Positions 52,969-61,483 of a DNA stretch of 64,000 bases are shown here, piece by piece; positions within the stretch are counted from its first letter, which is position 1, and each line of letters starts with the position of its first letter. The DNA lies in NCBI RefSeq assembly GCF_030406665.1, contig NZ_CP129121.1, positions 2,046,001 to 2,110,000 on the forward strand, read 5' to 3'. Under the pieces are notes generated by a model. The model was not told where the DNA came from and ran no database searches. It was given only the letters and a program-made list of their open reading frames with translations. Source of the DNA: Halomonas halophila (lineage in GTDB: Bacteria > Pseudomonadota > Gammaproteobacteria > Pseudomonadales > Halomonadaceae). Both the position numbers and the translations under genes were made by a program.

Positions 52969-53736
52969 ATGAACCGTCCCCTGATCGCCCTGACCGCCGC
53001 GGCCGCCCTCGGCCTCTCCGCCACCGCCCAGGCCGGCGAACCGCTGAAGATCGGCATCTCCGCCGAACCCTACCCGCCGTTCACCTACACCTCCTCCGAG
53101 GGCGAGTGGACCGGCTTCGAGGTCGAGCTGGGCATGGCCATCTGCGAGGCCATGGAACGTGACTGCGAGATCACCCCCACCGGCTGGAGCGGCATCATCC
53201 CCTCGCTCAAGGCCGGGCGTATCGACATGATCATGAACTCCATGTCGATCACCGCGGCCCGCCAGCGGGTCATCGACTTCAGCGAGCCCTACTACTTCAC
53301 CCCGGGCGCCTTCGTGGCCGCCGAGGACCTGACGCTTGCCGGCCCGGACGACCTCGACGGCAAGGTGCTCGGCGTACAGGCCGCTACCACCAACGCGACC
53401 TACGCCCGCCGCGCCCTGCGCGACCAGGTCGGCGACATCCGCCTTTACGATCAGGCCGAACAGGTCAACCGCGACCTGCTGTCCGGCCGCCTGGACGTGA
53501 TCCTGGCCGACAAGATCGCCATGACCGAACTCCTCGAGCGCGACGAGGCCGAGGGCTTCGAGATCAAGGCCACCGCGCCGCGCCACGAGGCCTACGGCGA
53601 GGGCGTCGGCATCGGCATCCGCCAGGACGACGACACCCTGGAGACCGACCTCAACGCCGCCATCGCCAAGGTGCGCGAGGACGGCACCTGCCGCGCCCTG
53701 TCCGAACAGTACTTCGACACCGACATCTGCACCTGA
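52969..53736 (+). CDS. Amino-acid ABC transporter substrate-binding protein
   Basis: 255 residues; AAGGAGAA fixes ATG 52969. A signal peptide ends at A-Q-A near 20. SBP family 3 features: I-S-A-E-P-Y-P-P-F-T-Y, W-T-G-F-E-V-E-L, W-S-G-I-I-P-S-L-K-A-G-R-I-D, and S-M-S-I-T-A-A-R. The basic amino acid (Lys/Arg/Orn) type is likely; exact ligand unproven. Confidence 0.92.
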   Translation: MNRPLIALTAAAALGLSATAQAGEPLKIGISAEPYPPFTYTSSEGEWTGFEVELGMAICEAMERDCEITPTGWSGIIPSLKAGRIDMIMNSMSITAARQRVIDFSEPYYFTPGAFVAAEDLTLAGPDDLDGKVLGVQAATTNATYARRALRDQVGDIRLYDQAEQVNRDLLSGRLDVILADKIAMTELLERDEAEGFEIKATAPRHEAYGEGVGIGIRQDDDTLETDLNAAIAKVREDGTCRALSEQYFDTDICT

Positions 53737-53758
53737 TTCGTTCCTCGACGACGCTCGT

Positions 53759-53781
53759 CCGGCGGCCCTCGCGGCCGCCGG
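53759..53781 (+). other. Stem-loop after the binding-protein gene
   Basis: CCGGCGGCC-CTCGC-GGCCGCCGG, 9-bp stem, no T run; typical position for mRNA stabilisation of binding-protein transcripts. Confidence 0.5.
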
Positions 53782-53815
53782 CCCCGCCCTGTCTCATCAA
53801 GGACACGATTTCCCC

Positions 53816-54529
53816 ATGAACCACGTTTCCCAAGAGGGGCTGCTCGACTGGGCCGGCCCGATCCTTCAGGGGGCGCTCACGACCCTCGAGATCGCCGTGC
53901 TGGCCTATGCCATCGGCCTGGTGCTGGGGCTGATCGGCGCCAGCGCCCGGCTCAGCCCCTGGGCACCGCTGCGCGGCCTGGCCACGGCCTACTCCACCGC
54001 GGTACGGGCCGTCCCCGAGCTGTTGCTGATCATCCTGCTCTACTACGCCGGCTCCCAGGCGCTCACCGCCCTGACCAATGCCATGGGGCTGCCCGGCCAG
54101 GTCGCCATCAACGGCTTCGTCACCGCCGTGGGCGTGCTGGCCTTCGTCCAGGGCGCCTACATGACCGAGGTGATGCGCGGCGCCATCCAGGCGATACCCC
54201 GCGGTCAGCTCGAGGCCGCCGACGCCTTCGGCTTCTCCGCCTGGGACCGCTTCCACCGCATCGTCGTCCCGGCCATGCTGCCCCATGCCCTGCCCGGGAT
54301 GTCCAACCTGTGGCTGATCCTGATCAAGGACACCGCGCTGATCAGCGTGATCGGCTTCAGCGAGCTGTTCTTCACCATCCAGCAGGCCGCCGCCAGCACC
54401 CGTGCGCACTTCCTGTTCTACGCCGCCGCCGGGGTCATCTACCTGGCCATGACGCTGAGCTCCACGGCGCTGTTCACGCGCCTCGAGCAGCGCGTGCGCC
54501 GCGGCCAGCCGACCGGCGAGGAGGCCTGA
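53816..54529 (+). CDS. Amino-acid ABC transporter permease 1
   Basis: 237 residues with about five membrane helices and the HisQ/HisM-type motif (E-A-A-D-A-F-G-F-S-A-W-D-R-F near 132). R-A-V-P-E-L-L-L-I-I-L-L-Y-Y is characteristic. Pairs with the next gene, one nucleotide away. Confidence 0.92.
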   Translation: MNHVSQEGLLDWAGPILQGALTTLEIAVLAYAIGLVLGLIGASARLSPWAPLRGLATAYSTAVRAVPELLLIILLYYAGSQALTALTNAMGLPGQVAINGFVTAVGVLAFVQGAYMTEVMRGAIQAIPRGQLEAADAFGFSAWDRFHRIVVPAMLPHALPGMSNLWLILIKDTALISVIGFSELFFTIQQAAASTRAHFLFYAAAGVIYLAMTLSSTALFTRLEQRVRRGQPTGEEA

Positions 54530-54530
54530 C

Positions 54531-55280
54531 ATGGACTTTTCCTGGCTTCAGGACCCGTTCTATCAGGAGTACCTGATCGAGGGCTTCGTCAACACCCTGT
54601 GGCTGCTGGCCGTCTCCGCCGTGGGCGGCCTGGCGCTGGCCGTGGCGGTGGCCATGGCGCGTCTCAAGGGCCCGCGCCCGCTGGCCATGCTGGCCAAGGG
54701 CTTCACCGTGGTGATGCGCGGCACGCCGCTGCTGGTGCAGCTGTTCTTCTTCTACTACGGCGTGGGACGGCTGCTGGAGGGCATTCCCGGCGTGCAGGAC
54801 AGCATGATCTGGCCGCTGCTGCGCGATCCCTTCTTCTACGGCGCCCTGACCTTCACCCTCAGCGTCGGCGCCTACTCCGGCGAGGTGCTGCGCGGCGCCC
54901 TGGCCAGCGTGCCCCCGGGCGAGCGCGAGGCCGGCCGCGCCTTCGGCATGACGCCCTTCCAGGTGTTTGCCCGGCTGTGGCTGCCGCGCGCCATTCAGCG
55001 CTGTCTGCCGACCCTGACCGGCGAGATGATCCTGCTGCTCAAGTCGGTGCCGCTGGTCTCGACCATCGCCCTGATGGACCTGCTCCAGGCCGCCAACATC
55101 ATTCGCGACGAGACCTTCCTGGTCTACGAGCCGCTGATGCTGATCGCCGGCATCTACCTGGCCATGACGGTGGTGCTGACCCTGGTGCTGCGCCAGGTCG
55201 AGCGCCACTTCCCCGGCATGCAGCCGACGCGCCGCCGCTTCCCCCTCCGCCGAGTCGAGAACGCCCCATGCAAGCACTGA
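54531..55280 (+). CDS. Amino-acid ABC transporter permease 2
   Basis: 249 residues; R-G-T-P-L-L-V-Q-L-F-F-F-Y-Y near 63 and the EAA loop E-R-E-A-G-R-A-F-G-M-T near 140. Its 3' end overlaps the aldehyde dehydrogenase gene by 13 nt, tying uptake and catabolism into one transcript. Confidence 0.92.
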   Translation: MDFSWLQDPFYQEYLIEGFVNTLWLLAVSAVGGLALAVAVAMARLKGPRPLAMLAKGFTVVMRGTPLLVQLFFFYYGVGRLLEGIPGVQDSMIWPLLRDPFFYGALTFTLSVGAYSGEVLRGALASVPPGEREAGRAFGMTPFQVFARLWLPRAIQRCLPTLTGEMILLLKSVPLVSTIALMDLLQAANIIRDETFLVYEPLMLIAGIYLAMTVVLTLVLRQVERHFPGMQPTRRRFPLRRVENAPCKH

Positions 55281-56707
55281 CCCAACACTTCATCGACGGC
55301 CGCTGGGTGGAAAACCGCGGCCACCGGCGCCTGCCGGTCAGCGACCCCTACCACGAGACGGTGATCGCCGAGGTCACCGCCGGTTCGCCGCAGGACGTCG
55401 ACGCCGCGGTGAGCGCGGCCCGGCGCGCCCTGGCCGGCTGGCGCGCCCTCGGTGGTGCCGCGCGCGGCGACAGCCTGGACGCCCTGGCCGAGGCGCTGGT
55501 GGCGCGCCGCGACGAGCTCGCGGCGCTGTCCAGCCGCAACAACGGCAAGCCACTGGCCGAGGCCGAACAGGATCTGGCCGACGCCATCGCCTGCTACCGC
55601 TACTACGCCGGCGAGGCCCGCGCGCTGGATGAACGCCAGGGCGAGGCCGTGGACACCGGCGAGGCGGGGCTGGTATCGCGCCGCTACCGGGACCCGGCCG
55701 GCGTGGCCGGGCTGATCACGCCCTGGAACTTCCCGCTGGTCAGCAGCGCCTGGAAGCTGGCCCCGGCGCTGGCCGCCGGCTGCACGGTGGTGTTCAAGCC
55801 CTCCGAGGTCACCCCTTTGCCGGAGCAGGCGCTGGCCGAGATCGCCGAGGCCATCGACCTGCCGCCCGGCGTGCTCAACCTGGTGCACGGCGACGGCGGC
55901 AACGTCGGCGCGCCGATCGCCGCCCACCCGGGTATCGACAAGCTGTCCTTCACCGGCAGCAACCGGGTCGGCGAGGCGGTGATGGCCGCGGCGACCCGGG
56001 GCTCCCGCAACGTCTCGCTGGAACTCGGCGGCAAGTCGCCGATTCTCGTCACCGAGGACGCCGATCTGGATCACGCCGCCGCGCTGGTGCTGGCCGGTTT
56101 CTGCTACAACGCCGGCCAGATGTGCTCGGCCACCTCGCGGCTGCTGGTCCACGAACAGGTCGCCGACGCCCTGCATGCGCGGCTGGACGCCGCCGTGGCC
56201 GAACTCGTCGCCGGCGATCCGCATGACCCGGCGACCACCCTTGGGCCGCTGGTCAACGCCGGCCAGCGCCGCCGGGTGAGCGCCTACCTGGCGGAGGCCG
56301 AGGAAGAGGGGCTCACGCCGACCGCGACGCCGATCGCCGTGCCCGGGAACGGCCACTTCGTCGCCCCGCGGGTGTTCCGCGACGTGCCGACCGCGAGCCG
56401 GCTGTGGCGCGAGGAGGTGTTCGGGCCGGTGCTGTGCGCACGGACCTTCCAAAACGACGACGAGGCGGTGGCGCTGGCCAACGACAGCGCCTTCGGCCTG
56501 GCCGCCAGCGTGGTCGCCGGCAGCGATGCACGAGCCGAAATCCTGGCATCCCGCCTCGTCGCCGGCAACGTCTGGTGCAACACCGGCCAGATCGCCCCGC
56601 CCGGGCTCGGCTGGGGCGGCATGAAAGGCAGCGGCATCGGTCGCGAGCTCGGCCGCGAGGGGCTCGAGGCCTATCTGGAGACGCGCTACGTCACCCGGCC
56701 GGCCTGA
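55268..56707 (+). CDS. Aminoaldehyde/betaine-aldehyde-type dehydrogenase
   Basis: 479 residues. T-P-W-N-F-P near 155, E-L-G-G-K-S near 257 (general base Glu) and the catalytic Cys in G-Q-M-C-S-A-T-S-R-L near 290. The C-S-A-T-S-R-L context is that of BADH/AMADH (ALDH10-type) enzymes, which accept betaine aldehyde, 4-guanidinobutyraldehyde and 4-trimethylaminobutyraldehyde. It would oxidise the aldehyde made by the AruI-like enzyme. Last gene of the cluster. Confidence 0.9.
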   Translation: MQALTQHFIDGRWVENRGHRRLPVSDPYHETVIAEVTAGSPQDVDAAVSAARRALAGWRALGGAARGDSLDALAEALVARRDELAALSSRNNGKPLAEAEQDLADAIACYRYYAGEARALDERQGEAVDTGEAGLVSRRYRDPAGVAGLITPWNFPLVSSAWKLAPALAAGCTVVFKPSEVTPLPEQALAEIAEAIDLPPGVLNLVHGDGGNVGAPIAAHPGIDKLSFTGSNRVGEAVMAAATRGSRNVSLELGGKSPILVTEDADLDHAAALVLAGFCYNAGQMCSATSRLLVHEQVADALHARLDAAVAELVAGDPHDPATTLGPLVNAGQRRRVSAYLAEAEEEGLTPTATPIAVPGNGHFVAPRVFRDVPTASRLWREEVFGPVLCARTFQNDDEAVALANDSAFGLAASVVAGSDARAEILASRLVAGNVWCNTGQIAPPGLGWGGMKGSGIGRELGREGLEAYLETRYVTRPA

Positions 56708-56741
56708 ACACCAGCTGACCTTTCCTCCTTCCCGCAACGCA

Positions 56742-56768
56742 ACGGGGCCGCCCAGAAGGCGGCCCCGT
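56742..56768. terminator. Hairpin between the convergent dehydrogenase and csaA genes
   Basis: ACGGGGCCGCC-CAGAA-GGCGGCCCCGT, 11-bp perfect stem; neither side has a long T run. Confidence 0.6.
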
Positions 56769-56789
56769 CGTCGTCAGGATGGGTATGCT

Positions 56790-57128
56790 CTATGCCAACC
56801 GTGCCCCGTTGGGCACCCCCAGATCGGGCACGGCCAGCGCCACGGCGCCATCCTCGCAGTGAAAGCCGGTGACCAGGCACTCCGAGGTCATCGGGCCGAT
56901 CTGTCTCGGCGGGAAGTTGACCACCGCGATCACCTGCTTGCCGACCAGCTCGTCCGGCGCGTACAGCTCGGTGATCTGGGCGCTGGACTTGCGTACCCCG
57001 ATGGCCTCGCCGAAGTCGACCCGCAGCTTGTAGGCCGGCCGCCGCGCCTCGGCAAAGACCTCGGCCTCGACGATGGTGCCCACGCGCAGTTCGACCCTGG
57101 CGAAGTCCGCCCATGCGATCTGTTCCAT
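56790..57128 (-). CDS. csaA: CsaA-like tRNA-binding protein
   Basis: 112 residues, a single OB-type tRNA-binding domain (D-F-A-R-V-E-L-R-V-G-T-I at 8-19, N-F-P-P-R-Q-I-G near 71, S-E-C-L-V-T-G-F). Equivalent to the C-terminal domain of MetG. In Bacillus CsaA has chaperone-like activity; in proteobacteria its function is unclear. Confidence 0.9.
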   Translation of the reverse strand: MEQIAWADFARVELRVGTIVEAEVFAEARRPAYKLRVDFGEAIGVRKSSAQITELYAPDELVGKQVIAVVNFPPRQIGPMTSECLVTGFHCEDGAVALAVPDLGVPNGARLA

Positions 57129-57179
57129 GAGGGTGTTCTCCTTATCTCTTGAACGTGCCCAGCCACGCGGCGGGCGTTA

Positions 57180-58109
57180 TCACCGCGACGAGTCTGTCGC
57201 CTCCGGCGATCGCCGGTCCTTGCGACCGCTCAACATGCCGCTACCGATCAGCGCCCCGCCGCAGATCAGCAGCGCGGCGAGCAACAGCGTCGGGCTGGGG
57301 GCGGCCAGGCCGGCGGCGATCAGCACCAGGGTCGAGCACAGCGGCGTGGCATAGGACATGAGCCCCAGCAGCCGCACGTGACCACGCTTCATGCCGAGAT
57401 CCCAGGTGAAGAAGGCGCTGCCCACGGGGCCCAGCCCCAGAGCCAGGATCGCCCACAGGTTGGCGCCTTCCGGCCAGCCGCGCGGCTCCCAGGCCAGATG
57501 ACAGGCGAGCGCCAGCACCGCGGCGCCGAGGCAATTCCAGGCCACCGCCGTGGTCGGAATCCGCGACAGCAGCCGCGAGGCCACGGAATAGCCGCTCCAG
57601 ATGAAGGCCGCCAGCAGCGCCACCAGATAGCCCGGCGTGTATTCGCCGGACCAGTCGAAGCCGTCGGGTCCCACCAGCAGCCCCGCACCGATGAAGCCGC
57701 ACACGCCGCCCACCAGGTGAATCCCGCGCAGGCGCTCGCCGGGCAGCAGCCAGCCGGCCAGGATCACGATCAGCAGCGGCCACAGATAGCTGATCAGCCC
57801 GGCGTTGGCCGCCGGCGCGTTCTGCTGGGCGATGAAGTAGCACAGGTGATAGCCAAACAGCCCGCCCACGCCCAGCAGCCAGCCCGCCGGCGGCTGGCGG
57901 AAGGCCTCGGCCAGGGCGCGCTTCTCGCCACGCAGCAGGAACACCAGCAGCGCCAGGCCGCCGGCCAGGCCGAAGCACAGCGCGGTCAGCAGGAAAGGCG
58001 GCACCGGGCCGGCCCATTGGGTGAACAGCGCCAGCGTCGCCCAGCTCAGGACGGTACTGGCGCCCCACAGGGTGGCGCGGCGCGCCTCGGCGGGGGAAAC
58101 AGCCGACAT
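57180..58109 (-). CDS. EamA-family (DMT) transporter
   Basis: 309 residues from ATG 58109 (GTGGAG upstream), ten hydrophobic helices in two EamA repeats. N-A-G-L-I-S-Y-L-W-P-L-L-I near 108 resembles YddG-type amino-acid exporters. Probably expels an amino acid or metabolite. The AraC gene 73 bp upstream on the same strand may regulate it. Confidence 0.85.
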   Translation of the reverse strand: MSAVSPAEARRATLWGASTVLSWATLALFTQWAGPVPPFLLTALCFGLAGGLALLVFLLRGEKRALAEAFRQPPAGWLLGVGGLFGYHLCYFIAQQNAPAANAGLISYLWPLLIVILAGWLLPGERLRGIHLVGGVCGFIGAGLLVGPDGFDWSGEYTPGYLVALLAAFIWSGYSVASRLLSRIPTTAVAWNCLGAAVLALACHLAWEPRGWPEGANLWAILALGLGPVGSAFFTWDLGMKRGHVRLLGLMSYATPLCSTLVLIAAGLAAPSPTLLLAALLICGGALIGSGMLSGRKDRRSPEATDSSR

Positions 58110-58182
58110 GTCGATTCTCCACTCACGGGTCGGCTGGGCAGTATGGGGGACGAGAAAGACGAAGGCTTGTCGATTTCGGCCG

Positions 58183-58866
58183 TCACCGAACGCGACGAAA
58201 CGCGCTCGGCGGCTGCCCGCGCCAGCGCCGGAAGTGGCGGCTGAACTGGGCGCCGTCGGCGAAGCCACAGGCCAGGGCAATCTCGGTAAGGGAGGCATCG
58301 CTGGTCATCAGCAGCCGCTCGGCCAGTGCCAGTCGCTGCCGCGTAAGCCACTGCCAGGGCGTCAGGCCGGTGATCTCGGTGAGACTGCGACGCAGCTGCC
58401 GTTCGGAGAGCCGTGACGCCTCGGCCAGCCGCGCCAGGCTCCAGGGCGTCGCCGGGTCGGCCTGGACCCGCCGGGTCAGGCTCGCCATGTTGAGCCGTGG
58501 TCCCCGCCACGCGGGCGCACCACCGAGCCGCGCCAGCAACCGCTCATCGTCCAGTCCGGCGGCCTCCTCCGGCGCCAGGCGCAGGAAGCGAATTCGCTCG
58601 AACAGCGTATCCACGGCCTCGCCCACGGGCAGATCCAGCACGCGGCAGCGATTGTCGGCATCGAGCCCCAGGTAGTGATGGGTCGCCGCGGCGGGAATCA
58701 GGCACACGCTCCCCGGGCCCATGGCGGCGCCACGCCCCTCGACCTCGACGTCCACGCGGCCGCCGAGCCCCACCAGCAGCTGGTGGTAGTCGTGGGTATC
58801 GCTCAGGCAGTCGAGCGGATAGGAGCGCTCGACGCTGCCGATCAGGGGAGAAAGATCACGGCTCAT
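58183..58866 (-). CDS. AraC-family regulator
   Basis: 227 residues from ATG 58866. An N-terminal cupin-like ligand domain (about 1-95, D-Y-H-Q-L-L-V-G-L-G-G, C-L-I-P-A-A-A-T-H-H) precedes the C-terminal double helix-turn-helix (A-S-R-L-S-E-R-Q-L-R-R-S, A-C-G-F-A-D-G-A-Q-F-S-R-H-F). Same strand as the EamA gene, its likely target. Confidence 0.88.
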   Translation of the reverse strand: MSRDLSPLIGSVERSYPLDCLSDTHDYHQLLVGLGGRVDVEVEGRGAAMGPGSVCLIPAAATHHYLGLDADNRCRVLDLPVGEAVDTLFERIRFLRLAPEEAAGLDDERLLARLGGAPAWRGPRLNMASLTRRVQADPATPWSLARLAEASRLSERQLRRSLTEITGLTPWQWLTRQRLALAERLLMTSDASLTEIALACGFADGAQFSRHFRRWRGQPPSAFRRVR

Positions 58867-58915
58867 GGGCCAAGGATGCCGCCTGGGACGATGGGATGCC
58901 AATCCGTCGCCGCTG

Positions 58916-59809
58916 TCACAACCTCAGCCGCGGGCCGATGAAGTCGAGAAAGGCGCCGATCCGCGGCGACAGCGCGGTGTTGCGGTAGTAGACCGCCTGC
59001 ACCCGCTCGCGCGGGTTGGGGCTGACGATATACGCGTCCAGCAGGCCGACCAGATCGCCCCGCGCCAGATCCTCTCGAATCATGAAGCGTGACAGGCATG
59101 CAATGCCGTGGCCCGCCAGGCACAGTTCGCGCATCACCTCGCCGCTGGAGGTCGTGAGCGAGGGACGGATATTGGGCCCCTGCGATGACAGGCCCGCCAC
59201 CGGCCAGTAGTTCAGCGCCTCGGCGTTGATGAAGCCCAGCAGTCGATGCCCATGCAGGGCCTGCGGCACGTCGGGCGCGCCGTGCCGCTCGAGATACGAT
59301 GGGCTCGCCACCAGCCGCAGCGGCGACTGACCCAGGCTGCGGGCATGCAGGGTGGAATCCTCGAGGCCGCCGATGCGGATCGCCACATCGGCACGCTGCT
59401 CGAGCAGGTTGATGATGTCGTCGGAAGCGCAGAGCTCCAGTTCGATGCCGGGATACGCCGCCTGGAACTCCCCGATCAGCGGCACCAGCTGATGCAGGAT
59501 GAAGGGCGTGGCCGCGTCCACGCGCAGCGGGCCGCTGGGGCGCTCTCGGCCGATCCTCACCGCCTCTTCGGCTTCTTCCAGCACGCCGAGCCCCTCACGC
59601 ACGCGTTCGGCGAAGCGCCGCCCCTCGCTGGTCAGGATGATGCTGCGGGTGGTGCGGTTGAGCAGCGGTGCATCGAGCCGCCGCTCCAGACGCTGGACGG
59701 CTCGGGACACCCGGGACACCGGCACGCCCAGTTGACGCGCCGCGGCACTGAAGCTTCCGCTGTCCACCACCGCCAGCAACAGGCTGAGTTCGTCCGTGCG
59801 GCTGTCCAT
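58916..59809 (-). CDS. LysR-family regulator
   Basis: 297 residues. Winged helix at 1-60 (G-S-F-S-A-A-A-R-Q-L-G-V-P-V-S-R-V-S-R) of the CrgA-like subgroup, then a substrate-binding domain. AGGAGA precedes ATG 59809. Divergent from mdaB; the inverted repeats between them are its likely binding site. Confidence 0.92.
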   Translation of the reverse strand: MDSRTDELSLLLAVVDSGSFSAAARQLGVPVSRVSRAVQRLERRLDAPLLNRTTRSIILTSEGRRFAERVREGLGVLEEAEEAVRIGRERPSGPLRVDAATPFILHQLVPLIGEFQAAYPGIELELCASDDIINLLEQRADVAIRIGGLEDSTLHARSLGQSPLRLVASPSYLERHGAPDVPQALHGHRLLGFINAEALNYWPVAGLSSQGPNIRPSLTTSSGEVMRELCLAGHGIACLSRFMIREDLARGDLVGLLDAYIVSPNPRERVQAVYYRNTALSPRIGAFLDFIGPRLRL

Positions 59810-59851
59810 GCGTGTCTCCTTAGGGCCATTCGTTCGCCGTCAGGATCCCAG

Positions 59852-59885
59852 CCTTTGCATCAAACGCAAAGGTGTTTTGCACCTT
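59852..59885. promoter_or_regulatory. Interlocking inverted repeats, likely LysR operator
   Basis: CCTTTGC-N7-GCAAAGG (59852-59872) overlaps AAGGTG-N5-CACCTT (59869-59885). Length and location between a LysR gene and its divergent neighbour fit a LysR operator. Confidence 0.6.
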
Positions 59886-59957
59886 GTCGCGATTGAAGCC
59901 CGCCCATGACGTCCCCACTCTTGAGCGCACGACTGATTAGGAGATTAACGAAAGCCC

Positions 59958-60551
59958 ATGAATATCCTGCTGCTCAACGGTGCCAAGGCCTACGCTCATT
60001 CCGGTGGCCGCTACAACGACACCCTGCACGAGACGGCGCGTGGCACCCTGGCCGAACGGGGCCACACCCTGCAGGAAACGCGTATCGACGATGGCTACTC
60101 GGCAGACGCCGAGGTCGAGAAATGGCGCTGGGCCGACGTCATCATCCTGCAGATGCCGGGCTGGTGGATGGGGGCGCCATGGACCGTCAAGCGCTATCTG
60201 GACGAAGTGCTGACCACCGGCCATGGCACGCTCTACGCCAGCGACGGGCGCTCGCGCCACGATCCGACCCGGCAGTACGGCAGCGGCGGCCTGCTGCAGG
60301 GCAAGCGCTACCTGCTGTCGCTGACCTGGAACGCGCCGCAGGAGGCCTTCGACGCGCCCGGCGACTTCTTCGAGGGCCGCGGCGTCGACGCCGTCTACTT
60401 TCCGCTGCACAAGGCGCTGGAATTCCTCGGCATGAGCGCCCTGCCAACCTTCCTGGCCAACGACGTGATCAAGTCACCGGCCATCGACGCCCATCGGGAT
60501 GCGTACCAGGCCCACCTGATACGCGTCCTCGACGAACCCGCTGACGCCTGA
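59958..60551 (+). CDS. mdaB: MdaB-type NADPH:quinone reductase
   Basis: 197 residues, flavodoxin-like fold with L-L-N-G-A-K at 5-10, Q-M-P-G-W-W-M-G-A-P-W near 70 and S-L-T-W-N-A-P near 119, typical of MdaB/Kef-associated quinone reductases. Two-electron reduction of quinones protects from redox cycling. First of four co-directional genes. Confidence 0.9.
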   Translation: MNILLLNGAKAYAHSGGRYNDTLHETARGTLAERGHTLQETRIDDGYSADAEVEKWRWADVIILQMPGWWMGAPWTVKRYLDEVLTTGHGTLYASDGRSRHDPTRQYGSGGLLQGKRYLLSLTWNAPQEAFDAPGDFFEGRGVDAVYFPLHKALEFLGMSALPTFLANDVIKSPAIDAHRDAYQAHLIRVLDEPADA

Positions 60552-60571
60552 ACCCGACCCAAGGAGCTTTC

Positions 60572-61381
60572 ATGACGACCCATACGCTGCCCACCCCAGG
60601 TTTCGGCACCTTCCGCCTCGAGGGCGACACCCTCAAGCAAAGCGTGCTGACCGCGCTCGAACTCGGCTATCGCCACATCGACACCGCGCAGTTCTATGGC
60701 AACGAGGCCGAGGTCGGCCAGGCCATCGCCGAGAGCGGCATTCCCCGCGAGGAGATCTTCCTGACCACCAAGGTCTGGCATGATCGCCTTTCGCCCGCCG
60801 ACCTGGAGGCCAGCGCCGAGGAGAGCCTGAACAAGCTCGGCACCGACCACGTCGACCTGCTGCTGATCCACTGGCCCTCGCCCAACGACGAAGTGCCCAT
60901 GGTCGACTACCTGACGGCGCTCAAGAAGGTGCAAGAGGCCGGCAAGACCCGCCATATCGGGGTCTCGAACTTCACCCGCGCCCAGCTCGACCGGGCCGTC
61001 GAGATCCTCGGCGAGGGCGCCCTGCTGACCAACCAGATCGAGGTGCATCCCTTCCTGCAGAACCGGGCGCTGATCGAGCACTGCGAACGCCACGGCATCG
61101 CGGTGACCGCCTTCATGCCGCTGGCCGTGGGCAAGGTGATGGACGACGAGACCCTGGCGCGCATCGCCGACGCCCATGACGCCAGCCCGGCGCAGATCGC
61201 CCTGGCCTGGCTGAACCGGCAGGGTATCGTGACCATTCCGTCCTCCACCAAGGCGAAGAACATCCGCAGCAACCTGGTCGCCCTCGAAATCACCCTCAGC
61301 GACGAGGAGATGCAGGCCATCGCCGCCCTCGATCGTGGCGAACGCATCGCCAACCCGGATTTCGCGCCGGCCTGGGACTGA
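60572..61381 (+). CDS. Aldo-keto reductase (DkgB-like)
   Basis: 269 residues. Catalytic tetrad: D in H-I-D-T-A, Y in Q-F-Y-G-N-E, K in T-T-K-V-W, H in L-I-H-W-P. E. coli DkgB, which reduces methylglyoxal and 2,5-diketogluconate with NADPH, is the nearest recognisable relative. AAGGAG upstream; 20 bp after mdaB. Confidence 0.92.
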   Translation: MTTHTLPTPGFGTFRLEGDTLKQSVLTALELGYRHIDTAQFYGNEAEVGQAIAESGIPREEIFLTTKVWHDRLSPADLEASAEESLNKLGTDHVDLLLIHWPSPNDEVPMVDYLTALKKVQEAGKTRHIGVSNFTRAQLDRAVEILGEGALLTNQIEVHPFLQNRALIEHCERHGIAVTAFMPLAVGKVMDDETLARIADAHDASPAQIALAWLNRQGIVTIPSSTKAKNIRSNLVALEITLSDEEMQAIAALDRGERIANPDFAPAWD

Positions 61382-61483
61382 CGCCAGGCTTTACCAACGG
61401 CGACATCCGATCCACGCTGACATTCCCGACACATTCCGAAACGGGCCCGACATGCCGGGCCCGACACCCCAGGAGACGCTTCG

